Shown here piece by piece: positions 35,667 to 44,935 of a stretch of DNA of 64,000 nucleotides. The DNA is from Betaproteobacteria bacterium HGW-Betaproteobacteria-14 (GTDB lineage Bacteria > Pseudomonadota > Gammaproteobacteria > Burkholderiales > Rhodocyclaceae): contig PHCS01000005.1 in NCBI GenBank assembly GCA_002840845.1, forward strand, positions 1-64,000, given 5' to 3'. Numbering within the stretch: position 1 is the stretch's first letter; each line of letters begins with the position of its first letter. The notes below the pieces were generated by a model, which saw only the letters and a list, made by a program, of their open reading frames with translations, searched no databases and was not told where the DNA came from. The position numbers and the translations under genes were made by a program.

Positions 35667-35682
35667 ACGCATAATAATGCAT
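35667..35682. promoter_or_regulatory. BzdR-like operator ACGCATAATAATGCAT (bzdN side)
   Basis: Same TGCA-N6-TGCA-like 16-mer, A[TC]GCA[GT]AATAA[CT]GCAT. Confidence 0.55.
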
Positions 35683-35740
35683 ATTCAGAGGAAAACGGCT
35701 CTAGGGCATAGCTCGACAGGCCATAACCGGGGGATCGACG

Positions 35741-36877
35741 ATGAGTGGTTTATTTGATCAGTTCAAAGAGTGGTACGAGAAGCGGCACGACTATGCCAAG
35801 GCTTGGAAGGCCCGCACCGGTGGCCAGGTCGTTGCGACCATGTGCACCTATACGCCCGAGGAGATCCTCATCGCCGCCGGCATGCTGCCGGTGCGCGTGC
35901 TCGGCGCCCATGAACCGCAGAACGTCACCGAGCCGCACATCTTCGGCATGTTCTGCCCGTTCTGCCGCGACTCCCTCGCCCAGGGCCTGCTCGGCCGCTA
36001 CGACTACTGCGAGGGTGTGACCCTCACCCAGTCGTGCATTCAGTATCGCCAGGCGTTCAATTCCTGGCGCATGCATGTGCCGACCGTGAAATGGGACTAC
36101 TACCTGCCCATGCCCAACGAGGTGCAGTCGCGCTTCGCCAAGGCGCAGCACTATGCCGAGATCAAGAAGTTCCGCGAATACATGGAAGGCGTCATCGGCA
36201 AGAAGCTCTCCGATGCGGACTTGAAGCGCGGCGTCGAGATCGTCAACGAGAACCGCCGTCTGTTGCGCGAACTCTTCGAGTACCGCAAGGAGACCAATCC
36301 GCGCGTGACCGGCGTCGATGCCCTGTATGCCTCGATCACCGCCCAGTTCGTCGACAAGGAAGAGCACAACAAGGAACTCAAGCGTGTGCTGGCCGAACTG
36401 CCCAAGCAGGCGAACAACCGCGAAGAAGGCATCCGCTTCATGACCATCGGCTCGGAGAACGACGACGTCTCCTTCATGGCCATGGTCGAATCCGTGGGCT
36501 CGACCATCGTCATCGACGATCAGTGCTCCGGCACCCGCTACTTCTGGAACGAGGCGCGCATCCAGGACGACGTGATCGCCACCATCGCCGACCGCTACTG
36601 CGAGCGTCCCGCCTGCCCAACCAAGGACTACCCGGCGCATACCCGCTTCGACCACGTGCTGAAGCTGGCGCAGGATTACAACGCCAAGGCGGCGGTATTC
36701 CTGCAGCAGAAGTTCTGCGACCCGCACGAGGGCGACTATCCGGACCTGAAGCGCCACCTGGAGGCCAACGGCATTCCGACGCTGTTCCTCGAGTTCGACA
36801 TCACCAACCCGCTTGGGCCGTTCCGCATCCGCATCGAGGCCTTCCTCGAGACGCTGGGCGAAGAAGAACTGTTCTAA
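35741..36877 (+). CDS. bzdN: Benzoyl-CoA reductase subunit (Azoarcus-type BzdN)
   Basis: 378 aa MSGLFDQFKEWYEKRHDYAKAWKARTGGQVVATMCTYTPEEILIAAGMLPVRVLG. Confidence 0.9.
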   Translation: MSGLFDQFKEWYEKRHDYAKAWKARTGGQVVATMCTYTPEEILIAAGMLPVRVLGAHEPQNVTEPHIFGMFCPFCRDSLAQGLLGRYDYCEGVTLTQSCIQYRQAFNSWRMHVPTVKWDYYLPMPNEVQSRFAKAQHYAEIKKFREYMEGVIGKKLSDADLKRGVEIVNENRRLLRELFEYRKETNPRVTGVDALYASITAQFVDKEEHNKELKRVLAELPKQANNREEGIRFMTIGSENDDVSFMAMVESVGSTIVIDDQCSGTRYFWNEARIQDDVIATIADRYCERPACPTKDYPAHTRFDHVLKLAQDYNAKAAVFLQQKFCDPHEGDYPDLKRHLEANGIPTLFLEFDITNPLGPFRIRIEAFLETLGEEELF

Positions 36878-36904
36878 CCGGACCGAGACAAGAGGAGCGA
36901 CAAC

Positions 36905-38215
36905 ATGGCAAATTACCCGACCGAGCAGCTCAAGTGCTGGAAGAAAGCCAAGGAGCTGCGTGAGCAGTACTACATCAACTTCGCCAAGGCCCACGAGAAG
37001 GGCGGACTGCGTTGGTCCGGCTCAGCCTGGGCCCTGGACGCCATTCCCGCGGGTCTGGGAAATGACGTCTATTCCCTTACCGGCGAGCCCTACGGCGCCA
37101 CCATCGCGGTAGACAAGAAGTTCAACAAGGAATGCCAGGATGCGGCCGAGTCCTACGGCTTCGCCCGCGACCTGTGCGCCTACATGCGCACCTACTGGGG
37201 TTCGATCATCCTGAACAAGTATCCGTTCGGCGGCGAGTTTCCCAAACCCGACTTCAACTTCCAGACGCAGATCTGCTGCTCGCACGCCAAGTGGTACCAG
37301 GCGGCTTCCAAGCTGGAGCACGACACGCCGACCTTCTTCATCGATGTCTCCGTCGGCGCCTACCAGGATCTGACGACCGAGCGGCTCGACTACGTCACCA
37401 ATCAGGGCCTGGAGGCCTGCGAGTGGCTGGAGAAGACCACCGGCCGCAAGTTCAATGACGAGCTGTTCATCGAGGCGGTGAAGAACGAGATGCGTTCCAC
37501 CTCCCTGTGGGCCGCCATCTGCGCCGAGAACAAGGCCAAGCCTGCGCCGCTCGACGAGAAGACCATGTATTCGCTCTACGTGCTGGCGACGCTCTCCAAG
37601 TCGTCAAAGTGGTGCGCCGACTTCTATCAGGAGTGCCTGGACGAGGTGAAGGACCGCGTCGCCCGCGGCATCGCCGCCGTGCCCAACGAGCGCTGCCGCG
37701 TCATGTCCGACACGCAGCCGCCCTGGGGCTTCCTCAAGGTCTTCCGCTATCTCGAGGAATACGGCGCCGTCTCCATCGGCTCGCTGTACACCTTCGGCCT
37801 GGAAGGCATCTGGGAGACCAAGCCCGACGGCACTTGGGGTCCGCGCACCCTGCCGTGGGAGAAGGGCATCGAGATGAACACTCGCGAAGAGGCCATGCGC
37901 CTGTACTGCGACTGGAACCTGTCCAAGCCGCAATGGCAGCACTTCTACGATCCGCGCATCAAGACCGAGATGATGAAGACCATCGTCAAGGAATGGGGCG
38001 TCGATGGCGTCATGCTGCACCTGAACCGCGGCTGCGAAGGCCTGTCGATCGGCATCATGGAAAACCGCCTGGGCCTGGCCGCTTCCGGCGTCCCGGTGAT
38101 GACATTCGAGGGCAATATGGGCGACGAGCGCGAATTCGACCTGGGCCGCACCCAGAGCCGGGTTGACTCGTTCATGGAAACCCTCAACCTGAAGCGCGAC
38201 GTTGCTCACGCCTGA
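36905..38215 (+). CDS. bzdO: Benzoyl-CoA reductase subunit (BzdO)
   Basis: 436 aa [50 protein letters not shown]. Confidence 0.9.
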   Translation: MANYPTEQLKCWKKAKELREQYYINFAKAHEKGGLRWSGSAWALDAIPAGLGNDVYSLTGEPYGATIAVDKKFNKECQDAAESYGFARDLCAYMRTYWGSIILNKYPFGGEFPKPDFNFQTQICCSHAKWYQAASKLEHDTPTFFIDVSVGAYQDLTTERLDYVTNQGLEACEWLEKTTGRKFNDELFIEAVKNEMRSTSLWAAICAENKAKPAPLDEKTMYSLYVLATLSKSSKWCADFYQECLDEVKDRVARGIAAVPNERCRVMSDTQPPWGFLKVFRYLEEYGAVSIGSLYTFGLEGIWETKPDGTWGPRTLPWEKGIEMNTREEAMRLYCDWNLSKPQWQHFYDPRIKTEMMKTIVKEWGVDGVMLHLNRGCEGLSIGIMENRLGLAASGVPVMTFEGNMGDEREFDLGRTQSRVDSFMETLNLKRDVAHA

Positions 38216-38233
38216 TCCTAGGAGGATATTAAG

Positions 38234-39046
38234 ATGATTACCGCAGGTATCGACATGGGTTCCCGCACCGTCAAGGTGGTGTTTCTCGAGGAACTGAAAG
38301 TGGACGGCGCACCCCAGTTGAAATGGGGCGTCAAGGGCAAGCACATCATGTTCCCGGAGGACCTGGATGCCGACCTGGCAGCCGACAAGGCCTTCGAGGA
38401 TGCGCTGAAGGGCGCCGGCATCACGCGCGACCAGGTGAAGAATGTGGTGGCAACCGGCGCCGGCCGCAAGCAGGTCAAGTTCGCCACCTCGGACGTGACG
38501 GAGGTGGGTGCCGGCGCACGAGGGGCGGTGTTCATGTGCCCGACGGCCAAAACCGTGGTAGACGTCGGTGCTGAAGAAGGACGCGGCGTCAAGGCCAATG
38601 CCGAGGGCAAAGTGGTCGATTTCGCCGGCAACGAGAAATGCGCCGCCGGCGCCGGCGCCTTTGCCGAGTCGATGTCGCGCGCCCTGCAGCTGAGCCTCAA
38701 GGAATTCGGTGAAGCCAGCCTGCGTTCCGACAAGACGATTCCGATGAATGCGCAATGCACGGTGTTTGCCGAGTCCGAAGTGGTTTCCCTGATCCACTCC
38801 TCGACGCCGAAGGAAGACATCGCCAAGGCCGTGCTGGACGCCGTGGCGAGCCGCGTCTGCGCCATGGTGCGCCGCGTCGGCATCGAGGACGAAGTGATCC
38901 TCATCGGCGGCATGGTGCATAACCCCGGCTTCGTCCAGTCCCTGAAAGGCGCGCTGGGTGTTGACAAGGTGCTGTTGCCGGAGATGCCGGAGTACATCAG
39001 TGCCCTGGGTGCCGCGCTCATCGCGGCCGAGAACAACAAAGCTTGA
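38234..39046 (+). CDS. bzdP: Benzoyl-CoA reductase ATP-binding/activase subunit (BzdP)
   Basis: 270 aa; MITAGIDMGSRTVKVVFLEEL, KCAAGAGAF BadF/BcrA-type ATPase motifs. Confidence 0.88.
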   Translation: MITAGIDMGSRTVKVVFLEELKVDGAPQLKWGVKGKHIMFPEDLDADLAADKAFEDALKGAGITRDQVKNVVATGAGRKQVKFATSDVTEVGAGARGAVFMCPTAKTVVDVGAEEGRGVKANAEGKVVDFAGNEKCAAGAGAFAESMSRALQLSLKEFGEASLRSDKTIPMNAQCTVFAESEVVSLIHSSTPKEDIAKAVLDAVASRVCAMVRRVGIEDEVILIGGMVHNPGFVQSLKGALGVDKVLLPEMPEYISALGAALIAAENNKA

Positions 39047-39081
39047 GCGTCAGCAGCCGTTAAATCGTAAAGGAGATCATC

Positions 39082-39978
39082 ATGTCATCTGGAGAGAAAA
39101 AGGAATACTGGCGCTGGCAGGAAAGCTGCTGGATCGATGAGTCGAAGGACTGGCGCGCCGCGAAAATCGTCACCGCCGGCATCGATGTCGGTTCGGTCAG
39201 CTCGCAGGCAGTCGTTTGTGTGGATGGCGAACTGTACGGCTTCAACAGCATGCGCACCGGAAACAACAGTCCGGATTCCGCCACCAACGCCCTCGCTGGA
39301 GTTCTGGAGAAATCCGGCATGAAGCTGGAGGACATCACCTATGTCATCGGCACCGGCTACGGGCGCGTCAACGTGCCCTTTGCGCACAAGGCCATCACCG
39401 AGATCGCCTGCCATGCCCGCGGCGCCAACTACATGGGCGGCAACAAGATCCGCACGATTCTCGACATGGGCGGCCAGGACTGCAAGGCAATCCATTGCGA
39501 CGAGAAGGGCAAGGTCACCAACTTCCTCATGAACGACAAGTGCGCTGCCGGCACCGGACGCGGCATGGAGGTGATTGCCGACCTGATGCAGATCCCGATT
39601 GCCGAGCTCGGCCCGCGTTCCTTCGATGTCGACGAGGAACCGCAGGCAGTGTCTTCGACCTGCGTCGTGTTCGCCAAGTCAGAGGCACTGGGACTGCTGA
39701 AGGCGGGCTACTCGAAGAACAAGGTGATCGCCGCCTACTGCCAGGCCATGGCCGAGCGCGTCGTGTCGCTGATCGAGCGCATCGGCGTGGAGAACGATTT
39801 CTTCATTACCGGCGGCATCGCCAAGAACGTCGGCGTGGTGAAGCGCATCGAGAAGCTGCTCGGCACCACGGCCGCCGAGACGAAATACGACAGTCAGATC
39901 GCCGGCGCCCTGGGCGCTGCGCTGTTCGGCCACACGCTGATGCTGAAGCAGGGCGCCTCCGCAACCAAGGCAGCCTGA
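39082..39978 (+). CDS. bzdQ: Benzoyl-CoA reductase ATP-binding/activase subunit (BzdQ)
   Basis: 298 aa; VTAGIDVGSVSSQAVVCVDG, ILDMGGQDCKAI, DKCAAGTGRGMEV. Confidence 0.88.
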   Translation: MSSGEKKEYWRWQESCWIDESKDWRAAKIVTAGIDVGSVSSQAVVCVDGELYGFNSMRTGNNSPDSATNALAGVLEKSGMKLEDITYVIGTGYGRVNVPFAHKAITEIACHARGANYMGGNKIRTILDMGGQDCKAIHCDEKGKVTNFLMNDKCAAGTGRGMEVIADLMQIPIAELGPRSFDVDEEPQAVSSTCVVFAKSEALGLLKAGYSKNKVIAAYCQAMAERVVSLIERIGVENDFFITGGIAKNVGVVKRIEKLLGTTAAETKYDSQIAGALGAALFGHTLMLKQGASATKAA

Positions 39979-40087
39979 AAGATCCCGACGCTCCGGCCCG
40001 TGAAGTACCCCTCTCCCACTGAGCGGGCCGGAGCAGAGGGATTCAATACAGTACAGTAGGCTTCGAAACAAGGCAGGAGGAACCGAC

Positions 40088-40372
40088 ATGATTGCGAACT
40101 ACGGCTACAAGGATGGCTCGGGCGAGTACTACATCAGCATCGACACCGACAAGTGCACCTCGTGTTCCGCCGGGCGCGCCTGCCTGACGGCGTGCCCGAA
40201 GGAGATGTTCGAGATCATTACCGACGATTACGACGACGAGGTGGCGGCAGTGAAGCAATCCTTCCGGCGCTCACTGGCGTTCGACTGCTCCGACTGCAAG
40301 CCGGCCGGAGGCTATACCAGCCTTCCTTGCAGCACGGCCTGCACGCCCGGGGCGATCAAGCATTCCTGGTGA
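40088..40372 (+). CDS. bzdM: Ferredoxin, putative electron donor to benzoyl-CoA reductase
   Basis: 94 aa; CTSCSAGRACLTACPKE and CSDCKPAGGYTSLPCSTACTPGA. Confidence 0.8.
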   Translation: MIANYGYKDGSGEYYISIDTDKCTSCSAGRACLTACPKEMFEIITDDYDDEVAAVKQSFRRSLAFDCSDCKPAGGYTSLPCSTACTPGAIKHSW

Positions 40373-40385
40373 GGCGGATCTTTTC

Positions 40386-40667
40386 GTGAAGATACCGCTG
40401 AAACTGGTGAAGGGCGGCAAGGAGGCCGACCTGTTCGCCGAGGGGTGGATCAAGAAAACCACGATCGGCGAGCCGCGGCTGACCGAAATCGTCGAGAACT
40501 ACCGCCAGCTCGGCTACGAGGTGCATGTCGTCGAGCATCGCGAGGAATCCGGCGACGGATGCAACACCTGCTTCACGGCGGGAGCGGAAATGGGACAGGT
40601 ATACGGGGACGTATATATCCGCAAGGGGAGCGGCGGCAGAAGTTCTGCCGACGACGAGCTGTTTTAA
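40386..40667 (+). CDS. Conserved small protein of the bzd cluster, unknown function
   Basis: 93 aa MKIPLKLVKGGKEADLFAEGWIKKTTIGEPRL...GDGCNTCFTAGAEM; CNTC motif; tightly packed in the operon. Confidence 0.6.
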   Translation: MKIPLKLVKGGKEADLFAEGWIKKTTIGEPRLTEIVENYRQLGYEVHVVEHREESGDGCNTCFTAGAEMGQVYGDVYIRKGSGGRSSADDELF

Positions 40668-40691
40668 TCAATACGGCGCAAGGAGAATACG

Positions 40692-41141
40692 ATGGCAGTG
40701 CAGGTTACCGTGCGGATGATCCGCAAGAACGATCTTGACGCAGTGGTGGCGATCGACAAGCTCATCACGGGACAGGAGCGGCGCGAATACTACCAGCGCA
40801 AGCTGGCCATGGCGCTGGACGACGCGCATAACGTCAACGCTTCGCTCGTGGCCGAAGTCGATGGCAAGGTGGTCGGTTTCATGATGGGCGACGTGCTGTT
40901 CGGCGAATATGGCATTGCGGACTCGTCCGCGACGGTCGATACGCTGGGCGTGCATCCGGATTTCCAGAAGCACGGCGTCGCCTCCGACCTGATGGACCAG
41001 TTCCTCATGAACATGAAGGCGGCCAGCGTGAAGAAGATCTATACGCTGGTGAACTGGAACGATTTCGCGCTGGAGGGTTTCTTCTCGCGGCACAAGTTCC
41101 AGCCGTCCAAGCGCATCAGCCTCGAGCTTCAGCTTCCCTGA
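40692..41141 (+). CDS. GNAT-family N-acetyltransferase
   Basis: 149 aa; VDTLGVHPDFQKHGVASDLMDQFLMNM acetyl-CoA-binding motif. Confidence 0.8.
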   Translation: MAVQVTVRMIRKNDLDAVVAIDKLITGQERREYYQRKLAMALDDAHNVNASLVAEVDGKVVGFMMGDVLFGEYGIADSSATVDTLGVHPDFQKHGVASDLMDQFLMNMKAASVKKIYTLVNWNDFALEGFFSRHKFQPSKRISLELQLP

Positions 41142-41167
41142 TTCTGACCGGGTGAGGGAACAGCAGC

Positions 41168-41201
41168 GGCGCGCATTCGATCGAGTGCGCGCCGTTTTTT
41201 T
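41168..41201 (+). terminator. Rho-independent terminator of the bzdNOPQM operon
   Basis: GGCGCGCATTCGATCGAGTGCGCGCC stem followed by a T7 run. Confidence 0.88.
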
Positions 41202-41216
41202 GTCTCCTGAGGCAAT

Positions 41217-41843
41217 ATGTGGATCGACTGCCACTGCCATACCAAGCATTCCTACGACAACTGGCTGGAGCCGCTTGACCTGATCCGCCGCGCCAAGGCG
41301 ATCGGTCTCGATGGCGTGGTGATCACGGAGCACCACTCTTACGAGGCTTCGGCCCCCGTCGAAGCGATTGCGCGCGACGAAGGCCTTCTGGTCCTGCGCG
41401 GCGTGGAAATCTCAACCGACCGCGGTCACCTGCTGGCCTATGGCATCGAGGACGATTCCTGGAACAGCTGGGGGCGTGACACCTGGCTGCCACTGGACGA
41501 CGTGATTGCGCGCATTCTCGATCTGGGCGGCATCTGCGTGCCGGCGCATCCCTACCGCGAGTTCGGGGTGTGCAGCCTGCTCGATGGCTTGCTCGACCTG
41601 CAGGGCATCGCCGCGGTGGAAACGCACAACGGCGGCAACATCGATTCCGACAACGACCTGGCCGTCATTGCCACGCGCCACATGGCCTTGCCGGCTCTGG
41701 GGGGCAGCGACTGCCACAAGGTTGCCGCAGTCGGCCGCTGCGCGACGGAATTCCTTCGACCGGTTAGGAATATGGCGGACTTTGTCGCTGCAGTGCGTGC
41801 AGGCGACTGCCGCGGGGGCTACTTCAAGGGTTTTTTCTACTAG
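41217..41843 (+). CDS. PHP-domain metal-dependent phosphoesterase
   Basis: 208 aa MWIDCHCHTKHSYD...VVITEHHSYEA...CVPAHPYRE. Confidence 0.8.
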   Translation: MWIDCHCHTKHSYDNWLEPLDLIRRAKAIGLDGVVITEHHSYEASAPVEAIARDEGLLVLRGVEISTDRGHLLAYGIEDDSWNSWGRDTWLPLDDVIARILDLGGICVPAHPYREFGVCSLLDGLLDLQGIAAVETHNGGNIDSDNDLAVIATRHMALPALGGSDCHKVAAVGRCATEFLRPVRNMADFVAAVRAGDCRGGYFKGFFY

Positions 41844-41875
41844 CCGCCGTATTCCAGCGGCTGACTTTTGCCGTC

Positions 41876-42328
41876 TCAGGCCGCGAGTGCAATATCGACC
41901 GGCTCGTTCAGCACCAGCCAATAGAGGCCGAGTTGCCCGACTGCCTGGATGAACTTCTCGAAGTCCACCGGCTTGCGGATATAGCTGTTGGCGCCGAGGC
42001 TGTAGCCTTCATAGATATCCTGCTGTTCCTTGGATGTCGTGAGGATGACCACCGGCAGCAGGCTGGTGCGTTCGTTGGCGCGAATGCGGCGCAATACTTC
42101 CAGGCCGTCGATGCGCGGCAGTTTCAGGTCGAGCAGTACCACGGCGGGCATGATCGAGAGATCGCGGCCGGCGTGGTGGCCGTTGCCGAAGAGGTAATCG
42201 AGCGCTTCGACGCCGTCCCGGGCTACGATGACGGCATTGCCGATGCGGTTCTTGTTGAAGGCGCGCAGGGTCAGCGCCTCGTCGTCGGGGTTGTCCTCCA
42301 CCAGCAGTATCGGTCGGTCGGTTGTCAT
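41876..42328 (-). CDS. CheY-like response regulator (Rcp1-like)
   Basis: Start MTTDRPILLVEDNPDDEALTLRAF at 42328; VVLLDLKLPRIDGLEVLRRIR. Confidence 0.85.
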   Translation of the reverse strand: MTTDRPILLVEDNPDDEALTLRAFNKNRIGNAVIVARDGVEALDYLFGNGHHAGRDLSIMPAVVLLDLKLPRIDGLEVLRRIRANERTSLLPVVILTTSKEQQDIYEGYSLGANSYIRKPVDFEKFIQAVGQLGLYWLVLNEPVDIALAA

Positions 42329-42344
42329 TTGATTCTTGTTCCTG

Positions 42345-44927
42345 TTACGACAATGTGAAAAAGAAAGTTGCACCCTGATCCGGTGCGGCCTCGGCCCAGA
42401 TGCGGCCGCCGTGGCGCTGGATGATCCGCTGGACGATTGCCAAGCCGATGCCCGTGCCTTCGAACTCCTGCGGACCATGCATGCGCTGGAACGCACCGAA
42501 CAGCTTGCCGGCATATTTCATGTCGAAACCGGCACCGTTGTCCCTGACAAAATACACTGTTTCATTCTCCTCATGCAAGGCTCCGAATTCAATAATAGCG
42601 GGCTTTTTCGCCGTGAATTTCCATGCGTTGCGCAAAAGGTTTTCCAACGCGATGCGCAAAAGATTGGGGTCGCCGATGACGCCTATATCCAAGGCAATAC
42701 GGGTTGTCACCTCGCGAACGGGCTGCATCTGCTTCATATCACTTAGGATTGTCGATGCAATGCCAGAAAGACTGACGCTCACCCGTCTCATTTCATTACG
42801 CGTCACCCGCGAGAGCGCAAGCATGTCGTCGATCAGCTGGTGCATGCGCTGCGTGCCGCTACGGATGCGGCCAAGGTATTCCTTGCCGCGTGCGTCTAGC
42901 AGCGGCCCGTAGTCCTCTTCGATCATGCGCGAGAACCCGTCGATGGCACGCAGCGGCGAGACCAGGTCATGCGAAACTGAATAACTGAATGCTTCCAGTT
43001 CCTTGTTGGCAGCCGTCAGTTCCGCGGTGCGTTCCCGGACGCGCTGTTCGAGTTCCTCATTCAGCTTGCGCACCTCCGCCTCCGCCAGCTTTCGGTCGGT
43101 GATGTCAAGATTGATCCAGACGCTGCCGTCCTGGGGATGGGCAGGATCGATGGCGCGACCGGTGAGGAAGCCCCAGAACAGGCTGCCATCCTTGCGCCGG
43201 AATCGCGTCTCCACGCTGTAGGTCTCTCCCCGGCCAAGGGCGGCATAGGCCCGTGCGCCATGCGCCTCGAAGTCTTCCCTTGCCGGAAAGACCAGATCCG
43301 TTGTATGCCCCAGCATGCTGCCTTCTTCGTAGCCGAAGAGTTCCTCGAAGCGCCGATTGCAGCGCTGGATGATGCGGTCCTTGATATAGACGATGCCGAT
43401 CAGGACGTTGTCTAGCAGGGCCTGCTGCTCCGCAAGCAGTGACCTGATGCTGTCTGCCGCAATTTTTTCTGCTTCGATGTCCGAACTCGCTCCGGCAAAC
43501 CGGATGGCACGGCCATCGGCATTCCAGACCGCCTGGCCGCGACCGCGGAACCCGCGGTAGCTTCCATTTTTGAGGCGCATGCGGTATTCGATGTCGTAGG
43601 GCGTGCGTTCCCTGAAATGCTGCCTGACGGCTTCCTCGATTCGCGGGCGGTCTTCAGGATGAACGATCTCGAGGAAACTGGTGCGCGCGTTCGGCATGTC
43701 CTCTTCGGAATACCCGAGCAACTCACGATAGCGCGGGGAGACGTAATACCGGTTATGCACGATGTCCCAGTCCCAGATGCCGTCTGAAGAGCCGCGCACG
43801 GCATAGAAAAGGGTTTCCTCGCTCTCGCGCAGGGCTTCCTCGGCGGCTTTTTGCGCGGAGATGTCGGACAGTGAACCGGCGAAACGATAGGCGACTCCGC
43901 CTTCGTCCCATTGCGCCTGGCCGCGGCCGCGAAACCAGCGGTAGCTGCCGTCCCTGCAGCGCAGGCGATAGGTCTCATCGAATCGCGCATGTCTGAGTTT
44001 GGCCGCATCCATGGCGGCCAGGGCGTGGTCACTGTCGTCAGGATGCAGCGCCGAACTGAATTGGAACATCAGTCGGAACTCCTGCTCGTCGTCGTAGCCG
44101 AGCAGTTCCCGGAAGCGCGGCGAGAAATAGGTGACGTTGCGCAGAATATCCCAGTCCCAGATGCCGTCGGTTGTGCCGCGCATGACCAGCGCCAGCCGGT
44201 CTTCGCTGGCATGTAGTTCGTGGATGCGATCGTCCAGCGCCTGGGCCATGTTGTTGAAGGCGGCGCCGAGGCGACCGATTTCGTCATTGCTGTGGTTGCC
44301 TACGCGGACGGTGAGGTCGCCATCCGCCAGTTGGCGGGCGACGTTGGCAAGACTGCCCAGGCGACGCATCATGCCGAACCCGAGCAATAACAACCCGACG
44401 AGTGAAATGAGAATGCCGGCCGATGCGACAGCAATGGTTTGCCACAGGAGGGTATTTCGGGCCTCCCGGAGAAAGGCCGTGGGCAGCCCGTAACGCAGTT
44501 CCCCGACGACCTGGTCTCCGAGCAGGATGGACTGCTGCAAATGCACCATGCCGGAATCCGCGGCCTTGCGAACGTCCGAATCGACGACGGGAAGGGGACG
44601 TTCTTTATCCCACCCCACGGTGACGATCGGCTTGCCTCGCTCGTCGTGCAGGATCGCGTATTCGACCGCCCCTTCGTTGCGCGCAAGCTTCAGTGTGAGC
44701 TCCAGCGCGGTAAAGTCGCGCTCGACCAGGTCGGGTGCCAAGGTGGCATTGAACAGGATGCTCCCCTGATCGATGCGCACCTTGATCTGCTCTGTCAGGG
44801 CCCTGTCCATCTGCTGAACGCCCAGATAGGTCAGTGCTGCGATGAGGACGATTTCCGACGCCACTGCAGCGCCGATCAGTTGGAGGCGGAAGGATCGTTG
44901 CGCGAGCCAGTCGATTATGCGGTGCAT
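42345..44927 (-). CDS. Membrane PAS-domain sensor histidine kinase
   Basis: 860 aa; N-terminal TM, HAMP-like, multiple PAS/PAC, H-box FSYSVSHDLVSPLRAIDGFSRM, ATPase domain. Confidence 0.88.
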   Translation of the reverse strand: MHRIIDWLAQRSFRLQLIGAAVASEIVLIAALTYLGVQQMDRALTEQIKVRIDQGSILFNATLAPDLVERDFTALELTLKLARNEGAVEYAILHDERGKPIVTVGWDKERPLPVVDSDVRKAADSGMVHLQQSILLGDQVVGELRYGLPTAFLREARNTLLWQTIAVASAGILISLVGLLLLGFGMMRRLGSLANVARQLADGDLTVRVGNHSNDEIGRLGAAFNNMAQALDDRIHELHASEDRLALVMRGTTDGIWDWDILRNVTYFSPRFRELLGYDDEQEFRLMFQFSSALHPDDSDHALAAMDAAKLRHARFDETYRLRCRDGSYRWFRGRGQAQWDEGGVAYRFAGSLSDISAQKAAEEALRESEETLFYAVRGSSDGIWDWDIVHNRYYVSPRYRELLGYSEEDMPNARTSFLEIVHPEDRPRIEEAVRQHFRERTPYDIEYRMRLKNGSYRGFRGRGQAVWNADGRAIRFAGASSDIEAEKIAADSIRSLLAEQQALLDNVLIGIVYIKDRIIQRCNRRFEELFGYEEGSMLGHTTDLVFPAREDFEAHGARAYAALGRGETYSVETRFRRKDGSLFWGFLTGRAIDPAHPQDGSVWINLDITDRKLAEAEVRKLNEELEQRVRERTAELTAANKELEAFSYSVSHDLVSPLRAIDGFSRMIEEDYGPLLDARGKEYLGRIRSGTQRMHQLIDDMLALSRVTRNEMRRVSVSLSGIASTILSDMKQMQPVREVTTRIALDIGVIGDPNLLRIALENLLRNAWKFTAKKPAIIEFGALHEENETVYFVRDNGAGFDMKYAGKLFGAFQRMHGPQEFEGTGIGLAIVQRIIQRHGGRIWAEAAPDQGATFFFTLS

Positions 44928-44935
44928 CGTGATGC

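Noticed and set aside
35741-39978. Thauera-type bcrCBAD assignment
   Set aside because: Both ATPase subunits are short (270 and 298 aa), as in the Azoarcus-type BzdP/BzdQ; the Thauera BcrA subunit is much longer.
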